Of a DNA stretch of 64,000 nt, positions 23,001 through 33,695 are shown in pieces. This DNA comes from Tribonema minus. Taxonomy: Eukaryota; Sar; Xanthophyceae; Tribonematales; Tribonemataceae. The stretch lies in contig JAFCMP010000006.1 of the NCBI GenBank assembly GCA_017506865.1, positions 186,001-250,000 on the forward strand, read 5' to 3'. How positions within the stretch are numbered: the first letter of the stretch is position 1; each line of letters opens with the position of its first letter. The position numbers and the translations under genes are program-made. The notes below the pieces were generated by a model that was not told where the DNA came from, did not search any database, and saw nothing but the letters and a program-made list of their open reading frames with translations.

Positions 23001-26000
23001 GGGTTGCTTCTATTTCTACATGTATGCAGAACCAATGGTTAACTTATCATCCATACATTGGTTGCCTCTATTTTTACACACGATCAAGTTCATCATTTGG
23101 AAGAGGTTAGGCTGCCAGCTGGAGCTGAAGGCTCTGTGCAGCTTGCCAGGGCGCTGCGGGGAGAGTCGTTGCCACAGGCATGTATGTATCTGCTGTAGGT
23201 AGGAGTTGTGCGTGTCTCGCTACGCCTCGTACTGCATCACGGCCTGATGCATGCACCAATGTGTATGTACGCATGTGCAGTCAGCTCGCATACTTACATA
23301 CCCCTGGCAGACAAGTCACCCTCTTGACGACCGTGCAAGCACAAAGACAGCAGCACTTCATCACCCGGCAGTGGTCAGTGCCGAGACCGTGCGCATGGTT
23401 ATCACATTTTCCGTCTGTGTCGCTCTCATGAGATCTCTCAAGATCAAACTTCAGCTGCATAGGTCAAACTTCAACTTTGTAGTCTCCCATCTGAAGCATA
23501 GCAAGTCCCCGATTTGCCGCTACAAGCAATGGCGATGGCATTTACCTTCTCTGCTGCGTGCGTGCACGCTAAGCCTCTGACTGTCAAGAAGAGGCCACCT
23601 GGACGCAGGCCGCTTGGTATTGTAACACGTTTGATGTAAACTTCAAGTATGTACTTCTCTCTTTCACCAGCGTGTAACATGAGTGCATGTTTCATGCTTT
23701 CGTGCGCGCCCTTGCCGACCGCCGCTGACAGATGGCAGCAGGAAGCTGGCTGCGTTTTCATGCACTCTGTTGTCGGACTCTGAGTCTGACTCTGACTTTT
23801 GCCGCTCACACGCCATGTGTGCATGTACGTGTGCCATGTACCGTCAAGTAAACGGCGCACACTCCCTGCTATTCAGCACAACTCCCGCGACGCGCGCCGC
23901 AGGATGGCGTTGGCAATTGTTACATGTATGCAGGCTAGTTCACGACCCTGCGTTGTCAGCTTCAAGTGCATACTTGTTGAAAACAAAGTTGCCGCTATGC
24001 GCCGCTGCAGGATTGTGATGGCAACTGCCTGTTTCTGCTGTTGCGGCAACTGCCTGTCACGGCTGTTGCGGCAACTGCTGCATAACCCCGTGTTTTCAAC
24101 TTCAAGAACATGTTGAGTGCACCTGAATGCGCCGCTGCAGGACGGCAACTGCCGTTACACAACAGCTGTTGTTGCGTCAACTGCGTCTGCATGAATCCGT
24201 ATTGTTAACTTCAAGTGCATGTTGATCCTTGAACCTGATTTGGAGTGTGCCCCGCAATACGCTGCTGCAGGATGGTGATGGCAACTGCCTGTCATGGGTG
24301 TTGTAACTGCTACTTCACGATCCCGTGTTGTCAACTTCAAGTGCATATTGATCCTCAGAACGTGCTTCGCTATGCGCCGCTGCAGGACGGTGGTGGCAAC
24401 TGCCTGTTGCAGCTGTTTTGCGGCAATTGCTGCTTCTTGACCCCTTCCTGGTCAAGTTCAAGTACATGTTGATCTTTAGAGCGCGCCCTGCGGTGCGCCG
24501 CTGCAGGACGGCGACCGCCTGTCACACAACGGCAGTTGCGGCAAGTGCTGCTGCATGACCCTGTGTTGTCAACTTCAAGTGTATGTTTATCCTCACAACG
24601 TGCCCTGCAATGCGCCGCTGCAGGATGGTGATGGCAACTGCTTGTTCCGTGCCGTGAGCGTACACGTTTACGGCGATCCCGGCATGCACTCCGACATTCG
24701 CAAGAAGTGTGTCAGTTTCATGGTGAGAGGCTAGGGTTAGGGTAACTGAATCGTGAGCTAGGGTTAGTTGAACTGTGAGCTAGGGTTAGGATTGGTTGAG
24801 CAGTGAGCATGCACTACGACATCCGCAAGAAGTGCGTCAATTTCATGGTGAGAGGCTACGGGTAGAATTCATCGAGTCGTGAGCTAGGGACAGTTGAACT
24901 GTGGGCTAGGGTCAGGGTTGGTTGAGCTGTGAGTATGACTCCGACATCCGCAAGAAGTGCGTCAGTTTCATGGTGAGAGGCTAGGGTTAGGATTCATCGA
25001 ATCGTGAGCTAGGATAGGTTGGTCGAGTTGTGAGCTAGGGTTAGGATTGGTTGAGCAGTGAGCATGCACTCCGACATCCGCAAGAAGCTCGTCAGGTTCA
25101 TGGTTAGAGGCGAGGATCAGGGTTAATTGAATCGTGAGCTAGCATTAGGGTTGGTCGAACAGTGGGCCAGGGTCAGGGTTGGTTGAGCTGTGAGCATGAC
25201 TTCGACATCCGCAAGAAGTGCATCAGTTTCATGGTGAGAAGCTAGGGGTTACGGAAATGAGCTAGGGTTAGGGTTGGTTGAACCGTGAGCTTGGGTTGGT
25301 ATTGATTGAGCTGTGAGGATGCACCCTGACATCAGCAAGACGTGCGTCAGGTTCATGGCGAGAGAAGCTAGGGTTAGGGTTAGCTGAAGCTTGACCTTGG
25401 ATCACAGCCAAGCGAACAGCGAACTAGGGTTACGGGTGATTGAGCTGTGGGCATGCGCTTCGACATCCGGAAGGAGTGCGCGAGTTGCATGGTGCAACGC
25501 TACGGTTTGGGTTGGGGTTAGCTGAGGGCAAGGGTTGCGGTCAGGATGAAGGCGGCTCTAAGCTTAGGGCCAGGGTTAGGCAAGGGGGACAGGGTCAGGG
25601 TTTGCTGAGCTGTGAGCGTGCGCTCAGACACGCTGCCTGAAGTGCGCGATGCGCATGGTGCGGGGTCAGGCGTAGTAAGTGTTTGGGTTAGCGTTTCTCG
25701 AGCTCTATGGGGAGAGTCACCGCAATTCTGGTTGGGGTTTAGGGTCAGGGTTAGGATTAGGGTTAGGTTTAGGTGAGCGCTGCTGCAGCGACCTCAACCC
25801 CCAACACACGTCCGCGCACATCCGCAAGATCAGGATTCACGCAAGCTGTGCAGCGAGAGGCATTCGGGTGTGCAACGCGCGCCGCTGCGGCGACCTTCAT
25901 CTGCGACGCGTGGAAAGTCTCGTTTGGCGACGACGGGCAGTCAGCACTTGAGATGCGCAGAGGGGGGAGTGCCTGCCATTTTGCCACGTTCTCAAGTAAT

Positions 26001-29000
26001 ATGCCTTGTCACCCGGAGCTCTAGATCTACGATCTTCTGATTCGTTTTTATGCCCGCCCCTGCATGATACGCGCCCCCTGCGTGATATGCGCCCTGCAGC
26101 GCGGCGACCGCGAGCACTTCCAGAACTACATCACCGAGGACTTTGAGGGGTACATGGAGCGCAAGCAGCGCGATGGGGTGTACGGCAATAACCCCGAGAT
26201 TCAGGCCATCAGCGAGCTCTTCAACCGGCCAATCGAGGTACTTCAACACACGAAAACAAATAACTTCAACATACGATGTCAACTTCAACACACGATGTCA
26301 GAGCAGTTGCAGTAAATTCCACGTGATGGTGTTTGTTTTGGCAACAAACTTGAGAACCAGGCCATCAGCGAGCTCTTCAACCGGCCCGTTGCGGTACTTC
26401 AACTTACAGTATGTACATGCGCGCATTCAATGCGTTGGCGTGTGTGGCACTAACCCTGAGATTCAGGCCATCAGCGAGCTCTTCAACCGGCCAATCCAGG
26501 TACTTCAACACAAGATACCTTGAGGAAGCAAAGAAGTAAAAGTGAATTCAACGGGATGGGTGTACGACCCTGAGATTCAGGCCATCAGCGAGCTTTTCAA
26601 CCGGCCCATAGAGGTACTTCAAATTATACAATATCATGGAACAAGTGTATTCAATGTGGTGGTATGTATGTATGGCAGCAACGCTGAGACTCAGGCCATC
26701 AGGGTGCCTAGCTGTACCTGTGGCTGGGCTCGCCGCTGGCAGCCACCGCCATCGTTTGCGCGGCCTGGCCCACACTGCGCAACCTGATCCACGTCCAGTA
26801 CCAGCAGCTCCACCTGGGTGCCCCCTTTCCTGGCCACGGCTTCATCCCCCACCAGGAGCCCACGTGCCAGACGCGCGTCATGTCGGCAAGCATTGTCTGC
26901 TGCTCAAGCTGCGCTTTGCGGCGGGGCGACCTCACCGCGTCAGCAGCCTTGAGCTCAGCAACCCAGACGAGCGCACGCTGCCCCTCGGCGCCCGCCGACT
27001 ACATCGCAGGGCGCCTCGGCGCGCAGGGGGGGAGGGGGGGGCACTGCAGGCGGGCCAACTGCAAGAGGGGGGCCCACTGCAGCTGCCACAGCCTGCGCGC
27101 AGGGGGGGGGGGGGGGGCTCTGCAGCTGCCGCAGCCTGCGCGCAGAGGGGGCGCCCACTGCAGCTGCCCCCTTAGGGTTAGGGTTAGGGTTAGGTTAACC
27201 CTGCGCGATCATCCTGCGCGATGTAGTCGGCGACGCCGAGGGGCAGCGCGCACTCGTCCGGGTTGCTGAGCTCAAGGCTGCTGATGCGGTGAGGACGTTG
27301 AGCAGCAGACACTGCTTGCCGGAGGTGACGCGCGTCTGGCACGTGGACTCCTGGTGGGGGATGAAGCCGTGGCCGGGGAAGGGGGCGCTGAAAGCAGTTC
27401 GTGGTACTGGATGTAGGTGTGGTTGCGCAGTACCGGCCAGGCCGTGCAGGCGATGGCGACGGCGGCCAGTGGCGAGTCCAGTCACAGGTACTATTTGTCA
27501 TGACACACATGGGAGAAATCAGGGGGGGGGGGGGGGGGGGGGGGCACATGGGCGAGGACGTAGGGGATGCCATTTCGGCAGCGTCTTTTGAGTGGGTGTC
27601 ATTGAGACACTTTCAAACCGGCACATGCAATGTAGATTCCAGACAGTACGCGTACACTATCGTTTATCTGGGTTTTTTTGTGCCCTGAGCGAGAATCAAT
27701 GAGACAGCTTGGTGACCTCGTGCCTGGTGAGGCGTAGCATGTCGTGCAGGTGTGCCGCGAGTGTTGTGTCGGTTTTGAGCATCACCACAAGCACTTGTGG
27801 TGCTGGTCATTTGTTCGGCCAGCCCATTCACGAACGCGCACAGCTGCCGCAGAGCACATGTTTGCGCACGCGCGGAAGGGGCAGTACGCGCCATCAGTCA
27901 AACGCTTGAAGTCTATTGGGGCATGATATCAGTAAAGTGCAGGGCATGACACACAGATTGTGCTTCATGAACGCTGAGGCGTTCACCGCTTCACTGAGTA
28001 CAGTTACACGAGGCCTGAAACTTCCGCAGCACCAGCTTGAAGTGCTGCATTACATCAGTGCACGTAGGCGCAGCAGCACAGTAATGATGATTGTCAAGCG
28101 CCCAATGTGATAGTCGAACCTACTACTGCCAGTGACTGCTGATGCTACAGTACTACGCACGTGTATGCGCGGCAATAATGATGACCTTGCAAACAGCTGT
28201 TACAGCGCTTACCCGTGCATCCTGATCTGTCCTGGCTCTGAGCAGCGCGCCCCTGCCGTACCTGAGGTGCACCGCTGCACAACGGACAGGTTCACTGAAA
28301 TCGGTTCCGGAAACCAGTGTAAACAGATCGCACTGGCCGCTTAGTTGCAAACACATCACTTCTCTGTGCCGCAAGTGGAAGGTACCGCAGGTGGAAGACA
28401 CTCACAGTTGGCTGACCATTTGCGCTTGTACCAATCTACCATATCGCCCCAATCACCCTAGGCCTATGTGCCGGAGCGTGGGCTGACGTCACTGCTCTTT
28501 ACTGCAATCGTGAAGGCAGAAAACATCATTATCAGTTCGCTCCCTACTTAACTCATCATCCCAGGTCTACGTTCCGGAACGTGGCCTGACACCGCTCAAC
28601 ATTACTGTTAGTAACAACATTTCGCTGCCCATTTTTGCTTAATTTCTCCAGGTCTATGTGCCGGAACGAGGGCTGACACCGCTCAACATCTTTCATGGCG
28701 GCTACCAATATATTGCTGAACATTTGTGCTTGATTACCCCAGGTCCACGTTCCGGAGCGTGGGCTGACACCGCTCAACATTTTCTACAGTGGTTACCGCT
28801 CTGATTGCCGCGGCAGCGGCGACCACGGTCATTGGCGGAAGGCATTTGCAGCTAACCACACCTTCTCACCTAGAGCTCTATGATCTTTTGCTTCGTTTCC
28901 ATGAACGTTTTGCTGACCGTCTGTGCTTGTACAACCCTACCACTTCACCTCAATCACCGCAGGTCTACGTGGCGGAAAGAGGGCTGACACCGCTCAACCT

Positions 29001-32000
29001 CACTGTCATGCACCGCAACGGAAGCAAATTAAACTACCAACATGTTGCTCACCAATTGTGCTTAATTTCCCCAGGTCTACGTTCCGGAGCGTGGACTGAC
29101 ACTGCTCAACATATTTTGCGGCGGCTACCAACAGTTCGCTGAACATTTGTGCTTAATCACCCCAGGTCTCCGTTCCGGAACGAGGGCTGACACTGCTCAA
29201 CATCTTCCGTGGCGGCTACCAGTCTTACCCTAACCCTGCTTGTACACTCTTGAACCCTAACCCTGCTTATACAACCCTACCACTTCACCTCAAAACACCC
29301 CCAGGTCTACGTTCCGGAACGAGGGCTGACACCGCTCAACATCTTTCACGGCGGCTACCGCTCTGGCAACGCGCCCATACGGCTGCTGTACAGCGGACAG
29401 AGCCACTACGACGCGATCGTGGACCCCTCAGAGGTGATTCAACTTCAACTTTCCAGTATTTGAAGTATCTGAAAGTTAAGTCAGATGGCAATGGTCGAAA
29501 GCGTTACGTGTGGGGATCAGCAATCACAACCGTGACACGATGACAGACCCGGCTGAGGCGAGTGAAGGGTACCACGCATATGAAGTACGCAGTTGAAGAT
29601 GTCGTGCTTGCTTCTCGTACGGCTGCTGCACAGCGGCCAGAGCCACCGCGACGCGCTCGTGAACGCCTCGGAGGCACCTCAATTTAGTATCAGAAGCATC
29701 TTGACATTGCAATAGTAGATGATAGGCAGAAGCGTTGCGTTTGGTGTGCAGTAATCGTAACCGCGGCGCTCTCGTCAACCCCTCTGAGGTGAGTCAAGGT
29801 GCCATGGGCATTTGAGGCATGGAGTCAAAGGCGCCGTGCAAGCCGTTCATGCGGCTGCTGTACAGCAGTCAGAGCCTTCACAATGCCATCAAAAACCGCT
29901 TTGTGATACAGTTGTCGCGTATTTGAAGCATCCACCAGAATTGTTGCGCTTGGCTGCATTTGCGGCTGCGCTGCCAGTGAGCGTGTGCTGGTGTTTGTAT
30001 CTTGCAAAGGCGCGCTGTTGGCGGTGGCTTGCCCCGTCGTGACTCAGGGTTGACGCGATGCGCACGAGGTTCTGCCATCACTGAGGTGATGGCAGCCATC
30101 ACTGAGGTGATGGCAGAACTTCAATTTTCCGATGCAGTGTCCGATGCAGATTCATCGCATGCTTTCTGGTGGCAGCAGCAGCTACTTGCACAAGAGCTGG
30201 CGCAGCTGGAACCGCGGCCAGATTCACTACACTGCAATCACAGCAAAACCTGCTCTGCGCATGCACATTGCAACACACGCGTCACTTGACGACAGGAAGC
30301 TTCCTGATACTGTAGTGCCAGATTCACTACATTACCATCGCACCACCTGCTGGCATCACTGCTCGGCACACGCCCGGCGCAGCACACGCGACCCACGGAT
30401 CAAAAGTTTCAAAACCACCCTGGTGACCGTCGCGTTGCCTCCAATGATTGACATTGACACTTTATTCCCCATTTGAGCACTGGATACCATACACTTCAGA
30501 TGCTGAGCGCTGCTGCTCTTGCTGTGACCTCGCAGGCTTCGGTGGGGCAGGGGTTGGGGGTGCCGGGTATGACCCCCGAATCAGCCCACAGGCAGACGCT
30601 GCAGGCCAACATCTTCGCGTCGGATCTCGAGACGACTGAACTGGAGGTGAGCAATAATTGAACTGAAAGTTGAAATTAAAGTACAAAAGTGAAGTCATAG
30701 CTGTGCAGGCTGCTCGGGATTGACCCACTAGTCAGCCACAATTCTGCGTCGGACCTCGGGGTGACCGAATTGAGGTAAGCGACCTGTTGAAGTATCACTT
30801 TGAACTTGCTGCCGCGCAGGCCCCCTGACCCTGCTGATACAGGTGTGCTTACTACAGTCGCAGTGTTGACGTATAACCATTAGGCATCACTGTGCAGGGT
30901 CACCCTTACCCACCTTCTGTAGGCCCTTTCACAGCCCTTGTTGAGTGCAGTTGAAGTGCAAACTTGTAGTTTCTGTAAAGCTGGGACAAATTGGTGCAGG
31001 CAGGCCAGCCAGTGGATGGGCTGGGTGCCATTTGTCGACCGAGTCGCTGCTTAGGCTCAGACCGATGCTTGGGCAAAGATGATGCGGACTGTTTCATGGC
31101 TGCTCACCAGATGAGGGCGCAGTATCCGGCTTAGGGTTAGGGTTAGGCACGTTGGCACCGCACAACATGCACTAGTGACCCCGCTTCTGTCGTTTAACAA
31201 AGAATCGCAGCGAGCGAGTGTATATTCGCATACATGCTCGCACATCTGTGCGAGCACTACCGTTTAGTGCTGGCAAGGTGCGGGGCAGGCATCCAGCAGG
31301 CCATTTTTTTCGCGCTTTGAATGGGCGCGGAAGCAGCCTGCACACGTCACTGGCGTCAGGGCGACGCTGCCCCGGGCACCCGTGCAATGACGAGCGCAAG
31401 CCAACAAAGAAAGCACCATCTTCCTCTCCTCTGTGATCTAACGTTGTGTTCCATATTTTAATCCTCTTCTTGGTGATGTTTTACAGATTCAACAGGCGGC
31501 GATCACAGCATCACTGCAATCGTACGCGCGCGACGCCGCCCGCGACGGCATGCGCAAGAACCCCAAGCGGCAAAGAAGAGCGGGCGAGTCTGATGCTGGT
31601 GGCGGCGGCAGCAGCGGTGGCGGCGGCGGCGGCAGCAGCAGCGGCGCCGGTGGCGGCGGCAGCAGCAGCTCAGGAGCGGCAGCCTCCGCGGCTGCGTCGC
31701 ACGCATTGACAGGCACAGACCGCAGTGTGATGCCATGGTGGACGCGATCCTGCGTAGCTTTTGCATTGTGCCGTACCCGTGGTATTATTGCGCTTGGTCG
31801 TGATGAGCACCTCTGCGCCAGGTACTGCTTTGCTGTTGCAAGCAACCGTTGCGACGTTTGCTGACGAGTTCACCAGGCAGGCATGAACTGTAGGTGCGCA
31901 GGAGCCCCCCAGGTATCTGACCTGCTGTTACATAGCTTGCTTTGCACCTTCCTCAGGGGATTCAAGGGTTGCATTTGAATCTAGAGATCTTGAAGGTGTG

Positions 32001-32273
32001 CACTGTTTCATGAGAAAGGCGCTGTTGGTGATTTACAATCACGCCCCATTTCCCCCATCTTCCCCCGCCAAACCCCCAGGCAAGGCACCTGCTTCGGGCA
32101 TCGCTTCGGGAGGGGCAGGGGGGGAAAGTGCAGCAGACGCTTGGGGCAACAACTACCCCCTTGCCGTTCAAGAGCTCGTCATGAACGGTTTTCCATTGGA
32201 CCGGGTGCAACGAGCATATGATTTGGTGGGGGACTCAGTGGAGGACTTGCTAGCGTTGCTGCTTCAGAGCTAG
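20063..32273 (+). CDS. OTUD5-like OTU-family deubiquitinase with C-terminal UBA-like segment
   Basis: Cysteine protease that cleaves ubiquitin chains. Exons: 20063-20343, 20686-21006, 21973-22061, 22830-22963, 24624-24722, 26100-26237, 29305-29433, 30536-30646, 31487 to about 31700-31755 (end uncertain), probably 31957-31995, and 32080-32273. Exons 1-8 join perfectly in phase. Residues 1-265 are Ala/Ser/Pro-rich and probably disordered. The OTU domain spans about 265-397: DGDGNCLFRAV (catalytic Cys near 281), HVYGD, NYITEDFEGYM, EIQAISELFNRPIEV, NIFHGGY and QSHYDAIVDP (catalytic His near 388). This motif order matches the OTUD5 subfamily, as does the following GQGLGVPG segment. A Gly/Ser linker leads to YPLAVQELVMNGF to DLLALLLQS, a UBA-like helical bundle that may bind ubiquitin. 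Introns are packed with copies of the flanking exon edges. Confidence 0.85.
21609..21972 (+). repeat. 52-bp minisatellite that ends in the acceptor of OTU exon 3
   Basis: Seven tandem units of 51-53 bp (TTTGATAACCGACGCTGATA, then TGCCGCGCTGTATCGCCGCT, then TGCAATGCCAGC). The last unit reads TTGCAG then TTCCAGC and is the acceptor of exon 3 (starts 21973). The unit ending near 21823 has the same TTGCAGTTCCAGC. The others have TTGCAATGCCAGC and lack the AG. Confidence 0.9.
22194..22220 (+). repeat. interstitial telomere-type repeat
   Basis: TAGGGTTAGGGTTAGGGTTA, then GGGCTAG, in OTU intron 3. Confidence 0.85.
22430..22452 (+). repeat. interstitial telomere-type repeat
   Basis: About three and a half TTAGGG units in OTU intron 3. 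Confidence 0.85.
23903..24623 (+). repeat. six upstream copies of the 5' edge of OTU exon 5 with its acceptor
   Basis: The junction GCGCCGCTGCAG then GATGGTGATGGCAACTGC of the true exon (24624) is repeated with exon-start equivalents at 23903, 24011, 24141, 24271, 24386 and 24507. Spacing is 108-130 bp. All six keep CAG or GCAG. Between copies lies an AACTTCAAGTGCATGTTGAT element. Confidence 0.92.
24723..25680 (+). repeat. seven downstream copies of the 3' edge of OTU exon 5 with its donor, rich in TTAGGG
   Basis: The true exon ends ATG at 24722, followed by GTGAGAGG. Equivalent junctions lie at 24847, 24972, 25102, 25233, 25357, 25491 and 25657 (124-166 bp apart). Each follows a GACATCCGCAAGAAGTGCGT-like exon tail. 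Donors read GTGAGA in three copies, GTTAGA in one, GCGAGA in one, and GTGCAA and GTGCGG in the two most distal. Units include AGGGTTAGGGTTGGTTGAGC. Confidence 0.92.
26340..26720 (+). repeat. four copies of the 3' edge of OTU exon 6 with its donor
   Basis: CAGGCCATCAGCGAGCTCTT, then the CAACCGGCC exon tail and a GTACTTCAA donor are repeated near 26358-26400, 26460-26505 and 26575-26618. A truncated copy lies near 26690. The true junction is at 26237/26238. The final copies keep the reading frame EIQAISEL. Confidence 0.9.
26706..27500. repeat. large imperfect inverted repeat inside OTU intron 6
   Basis: The arm at about 26706-27012 is the reverse complement, with substitutions and small indels, of about 27207-27497. 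Matched landmarks include GGCCACGGCTTCATCCCCCA and its complement near 27359. The loop holds G-runs and a TTAGGG array. Both arms carry short open stretches (GHGFIPHQE, SSLELSNPDE), suggesting they derive from one duplicated piece of a gene located elsewhere. Confidence 0.85.
27172..27197 (+). repeat. interstitial telomere-type repeat
   Basis: About four TTAGGG units at the edge of the inverted-repeat loop. Confidence 0.85.
27522..27544 (+). repeat. G23 homopolymer
   Basis: An unbroken run of about 23 G in OTU intron 6. Shorter runs (10-15 G) lie near 1290, 2950, 3970, 13840 and 27103. All are in introns or intergenic DNA, except that the run near 13840 lies just after the SUKH stop. Confidence 0.9.
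27629..27703 (-). repeat. dispersed repeat, inverted copy
   Basis: On the minus strand: TTCTCGCTCAGGGC, then ACAAAAAAACCCAGAT, then GGAATCTACAT. This follows the same order as the copies near 10.7 kb and 34.9 kb. Confidence 0.75.
28462..29304 (+). repeat. seven upstream copies of the 5' edge of OTU exon 7 with its acceptor
   Basis: AG followed by GTCTACGTTCCGGAACG, then GGGCTGACACCGCTCAACAT, is repeated with exon-start equivalents at 28462, 28565, 28652, 28743, 28963, 29075 and 29166, before the true 29305. Every copy keeps the AG. Most could still encode V-Y-V-P-E-R-G-L-T-P-L-N. Confidence 0.93.
29610..29890 (+). repeat. copies of the 3' edge of OTU exon 7
   Basis: CGGCTGCTGCACAGCGGCCA at about 29619 is followed by a GCCTCGGAG exon tail with a GCACCT start, so the GT is lost. 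A copy near 29760-29795 ends in CCTCTGAG then GTGAGTC, so the donor is intact. A third starts near 29851 (CGGCTGCTGTACAGCAGTCA). Confidence 0.8.
30069..30119. repeat. nested palindrome in OTU intron 7
   Basis: Outer arms GTTCTGCCATCAC and GTGATGGCAGAAC are exact reverse complements. Inside, CATCACTGAGGTGATG occurs twice as its own short hairpin. It could form either one long or two short stem-loops. Confidence 0.85.
30700..30775 (+). repeat. copy of the 3' edge of OTU exon 8 and its donor
   Basis: TCTGCGTCGGACCTCGGGGT, then GACCGAATTGAG and GTAAGC, echoes the true TTCGCGTCGGATCTCGAGAC, then GACTGAACTGGAG and GTGAGC (30620-30650). Confidence 0.8.
31131..31147 (+). repeat. interstitial telomere-type repeat
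   Basis: CTTAGGGTTAGGGTTAGG in OTU intron 8. Confidence 0.8.
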
Positions 32274-33281
32274 CGCGCTGCGTCCTATGCATTAGCCTTG
32301 CGACAGTGTCTACGAACCCACCTGTTCTGTTGCCTACACTGGAAGAAGTGTACAAATCTGTGGTGCTGAGAGAAGGGAAGCCCCCTGCAGGGCATGTGCA
32401 AGGGGAGGGGGATGAGGGGAGTCTCATATCTGTACATCAGCCACTTGTAAGTAGTGCTGTTCTGAGTCAGCGTGGCTGCACTGCGGTCACCGCGCCACAC
32501 TGCCTCTGATGAATGTGCGCGACAGCAGCAGCAACACCAAATAATATACTTCCAGCTTTGTCCAGGCATGCATCACCGCCTTGGCTCACAGATGGGCTGG
32601 CGCCTTGAAAGCTGGGTTTTTGGCAAGGACAATGACCAACTATCTTGCATCATCAGTGGCTACAGCTGTAGATTCACATGCTGGGTATTTTGGGAAATGA
32701 AGAAGCTGCTGTTCGTCAGGGTGTGAGGCATTGCTGCACCATGGCAAGCCCGTGGACCTATGTGTCAATATTGCAGCATGGCTCGTCTGATGTTGATGGA
32801 TGAGTGGGGTCCCGCTCGTGTATAGGCATGCACTGTAGTGGTCGCGCTTGCGCATGGATGCTGGGGTGTGCCCTTGCGTGCCCATGCTCTTGCCGATACT
32901 CCACTGTTTCATGAATGAGCACTGTGTCATCAATGGGCAAGGCAGCTTGTTGCCAGATCACGTTTCATGCCAGATCTCGCGACGCAGGCCGCAAAGCGCT
33001 GGCGGCTGGGGCTTGGGCAAGAGCTTAGAGGACTGGCGAATTTCCTCCGAGGTCGCCGCCGTCTGCGGCCGCCGCGTGCCTCGGCATGAGGGAAAAAAGC
33101 CGGATCACTTAGGCGGTGAAGTGGGCCACGTGGCATTTTTATTGACACGTGGATAGGCTCAGAGAGCTTTCACTAGACAGATTCACTGGGTGACGCGTGT
33201 CATTTTGACACGTGTCACACGCTCGGCCCCGTGCCTCGCTCAGACTCCTGGCAGTGCTTAGCAGGCCTTGCGGTCACCGTC

Positions 33282-33695
33282 ATGCAGCGCCACGGCGTGC
33301 AGCAGAGCAGGAAGCAGCTCGCAAGCAGGCTAAGCGAGGTTGGTATGGCCTGCACTGTAGAAGAGGAAAGCACGGTACCTACGTTTGTGCAGGCGCCTGC
33401 GGCACCCAGGATGGCCATGGCTACTCTGCTGCAGTGCATGCGGAGGTCGCAGCTCGGGGCTGGAGCGCGTTGGTGGAAAGCAGCAATGCAGGCTCAGGAC
33501 GGTGCTCAAGGTTGGCGCGCGCTTGCGGACTGGGAGTTGTTGGGAGCACCAGCCATGCCAGAAGCCGGGGAGCCGCATCAGCAGCAACGACAGCACCACC
33601 AGCAGCAGCAGCAGCACCAGCAGCAGCACAGCCATAACTTCGTAGATGCAGTATGGGGCCTGATGGCGCTCAGCATTGCTACATCCACTCCTTAG
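33282..33695 (+). CDS. uncharacterised Gln/His-rich reading frame
   Basis: A 137-codon open frame from ATG to TAG. It has an N-terminal segment with mixed composition (RKQLASRLSEVGMACTVEEE) and a Trp-containing middle (WRALADWELL). A poly-Gln/His run follows. I do not recognise a family. Pieces of it recur downstream: the segment around 33670-33710 has related copies near 33860-33900 and 34090-34130, and the GGCTGGAGCGCGTT string recurs near 34138. This resembles the splice-edge copies seen in neighbouring genes, so it may be part of an exon and not a complete gene. Low confidence that it is translated. Confidence 0.2.
   Translation: MQRHGVQQSRKQLASRLSEVGMACTVEEESTVPTFVQAPAAPRMAMATLLQCMRRSQLGAGARWWKAAMQAQDGAQGWRALADWELLGAPAMPEAGEPHQQQRQHHQQQQQHQQQHSHNFVDAVWGLMALSIATSTP

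Noticed and set aside
23903-24623. Regularly spaced repeats considered as a CRISPR array
   Set aside because: Units are degenerate copies of an exon edge in a eukaryotic intron, spacers are also repeated, and no cas genes occur.
26636-27175. Open frame across the first arm of the inverted repeat
   Set aside because: OTU exons 6 and 7 join directly to give the expected OTUD5-like sequence; this frame belongs to neither and changes frame between arms.
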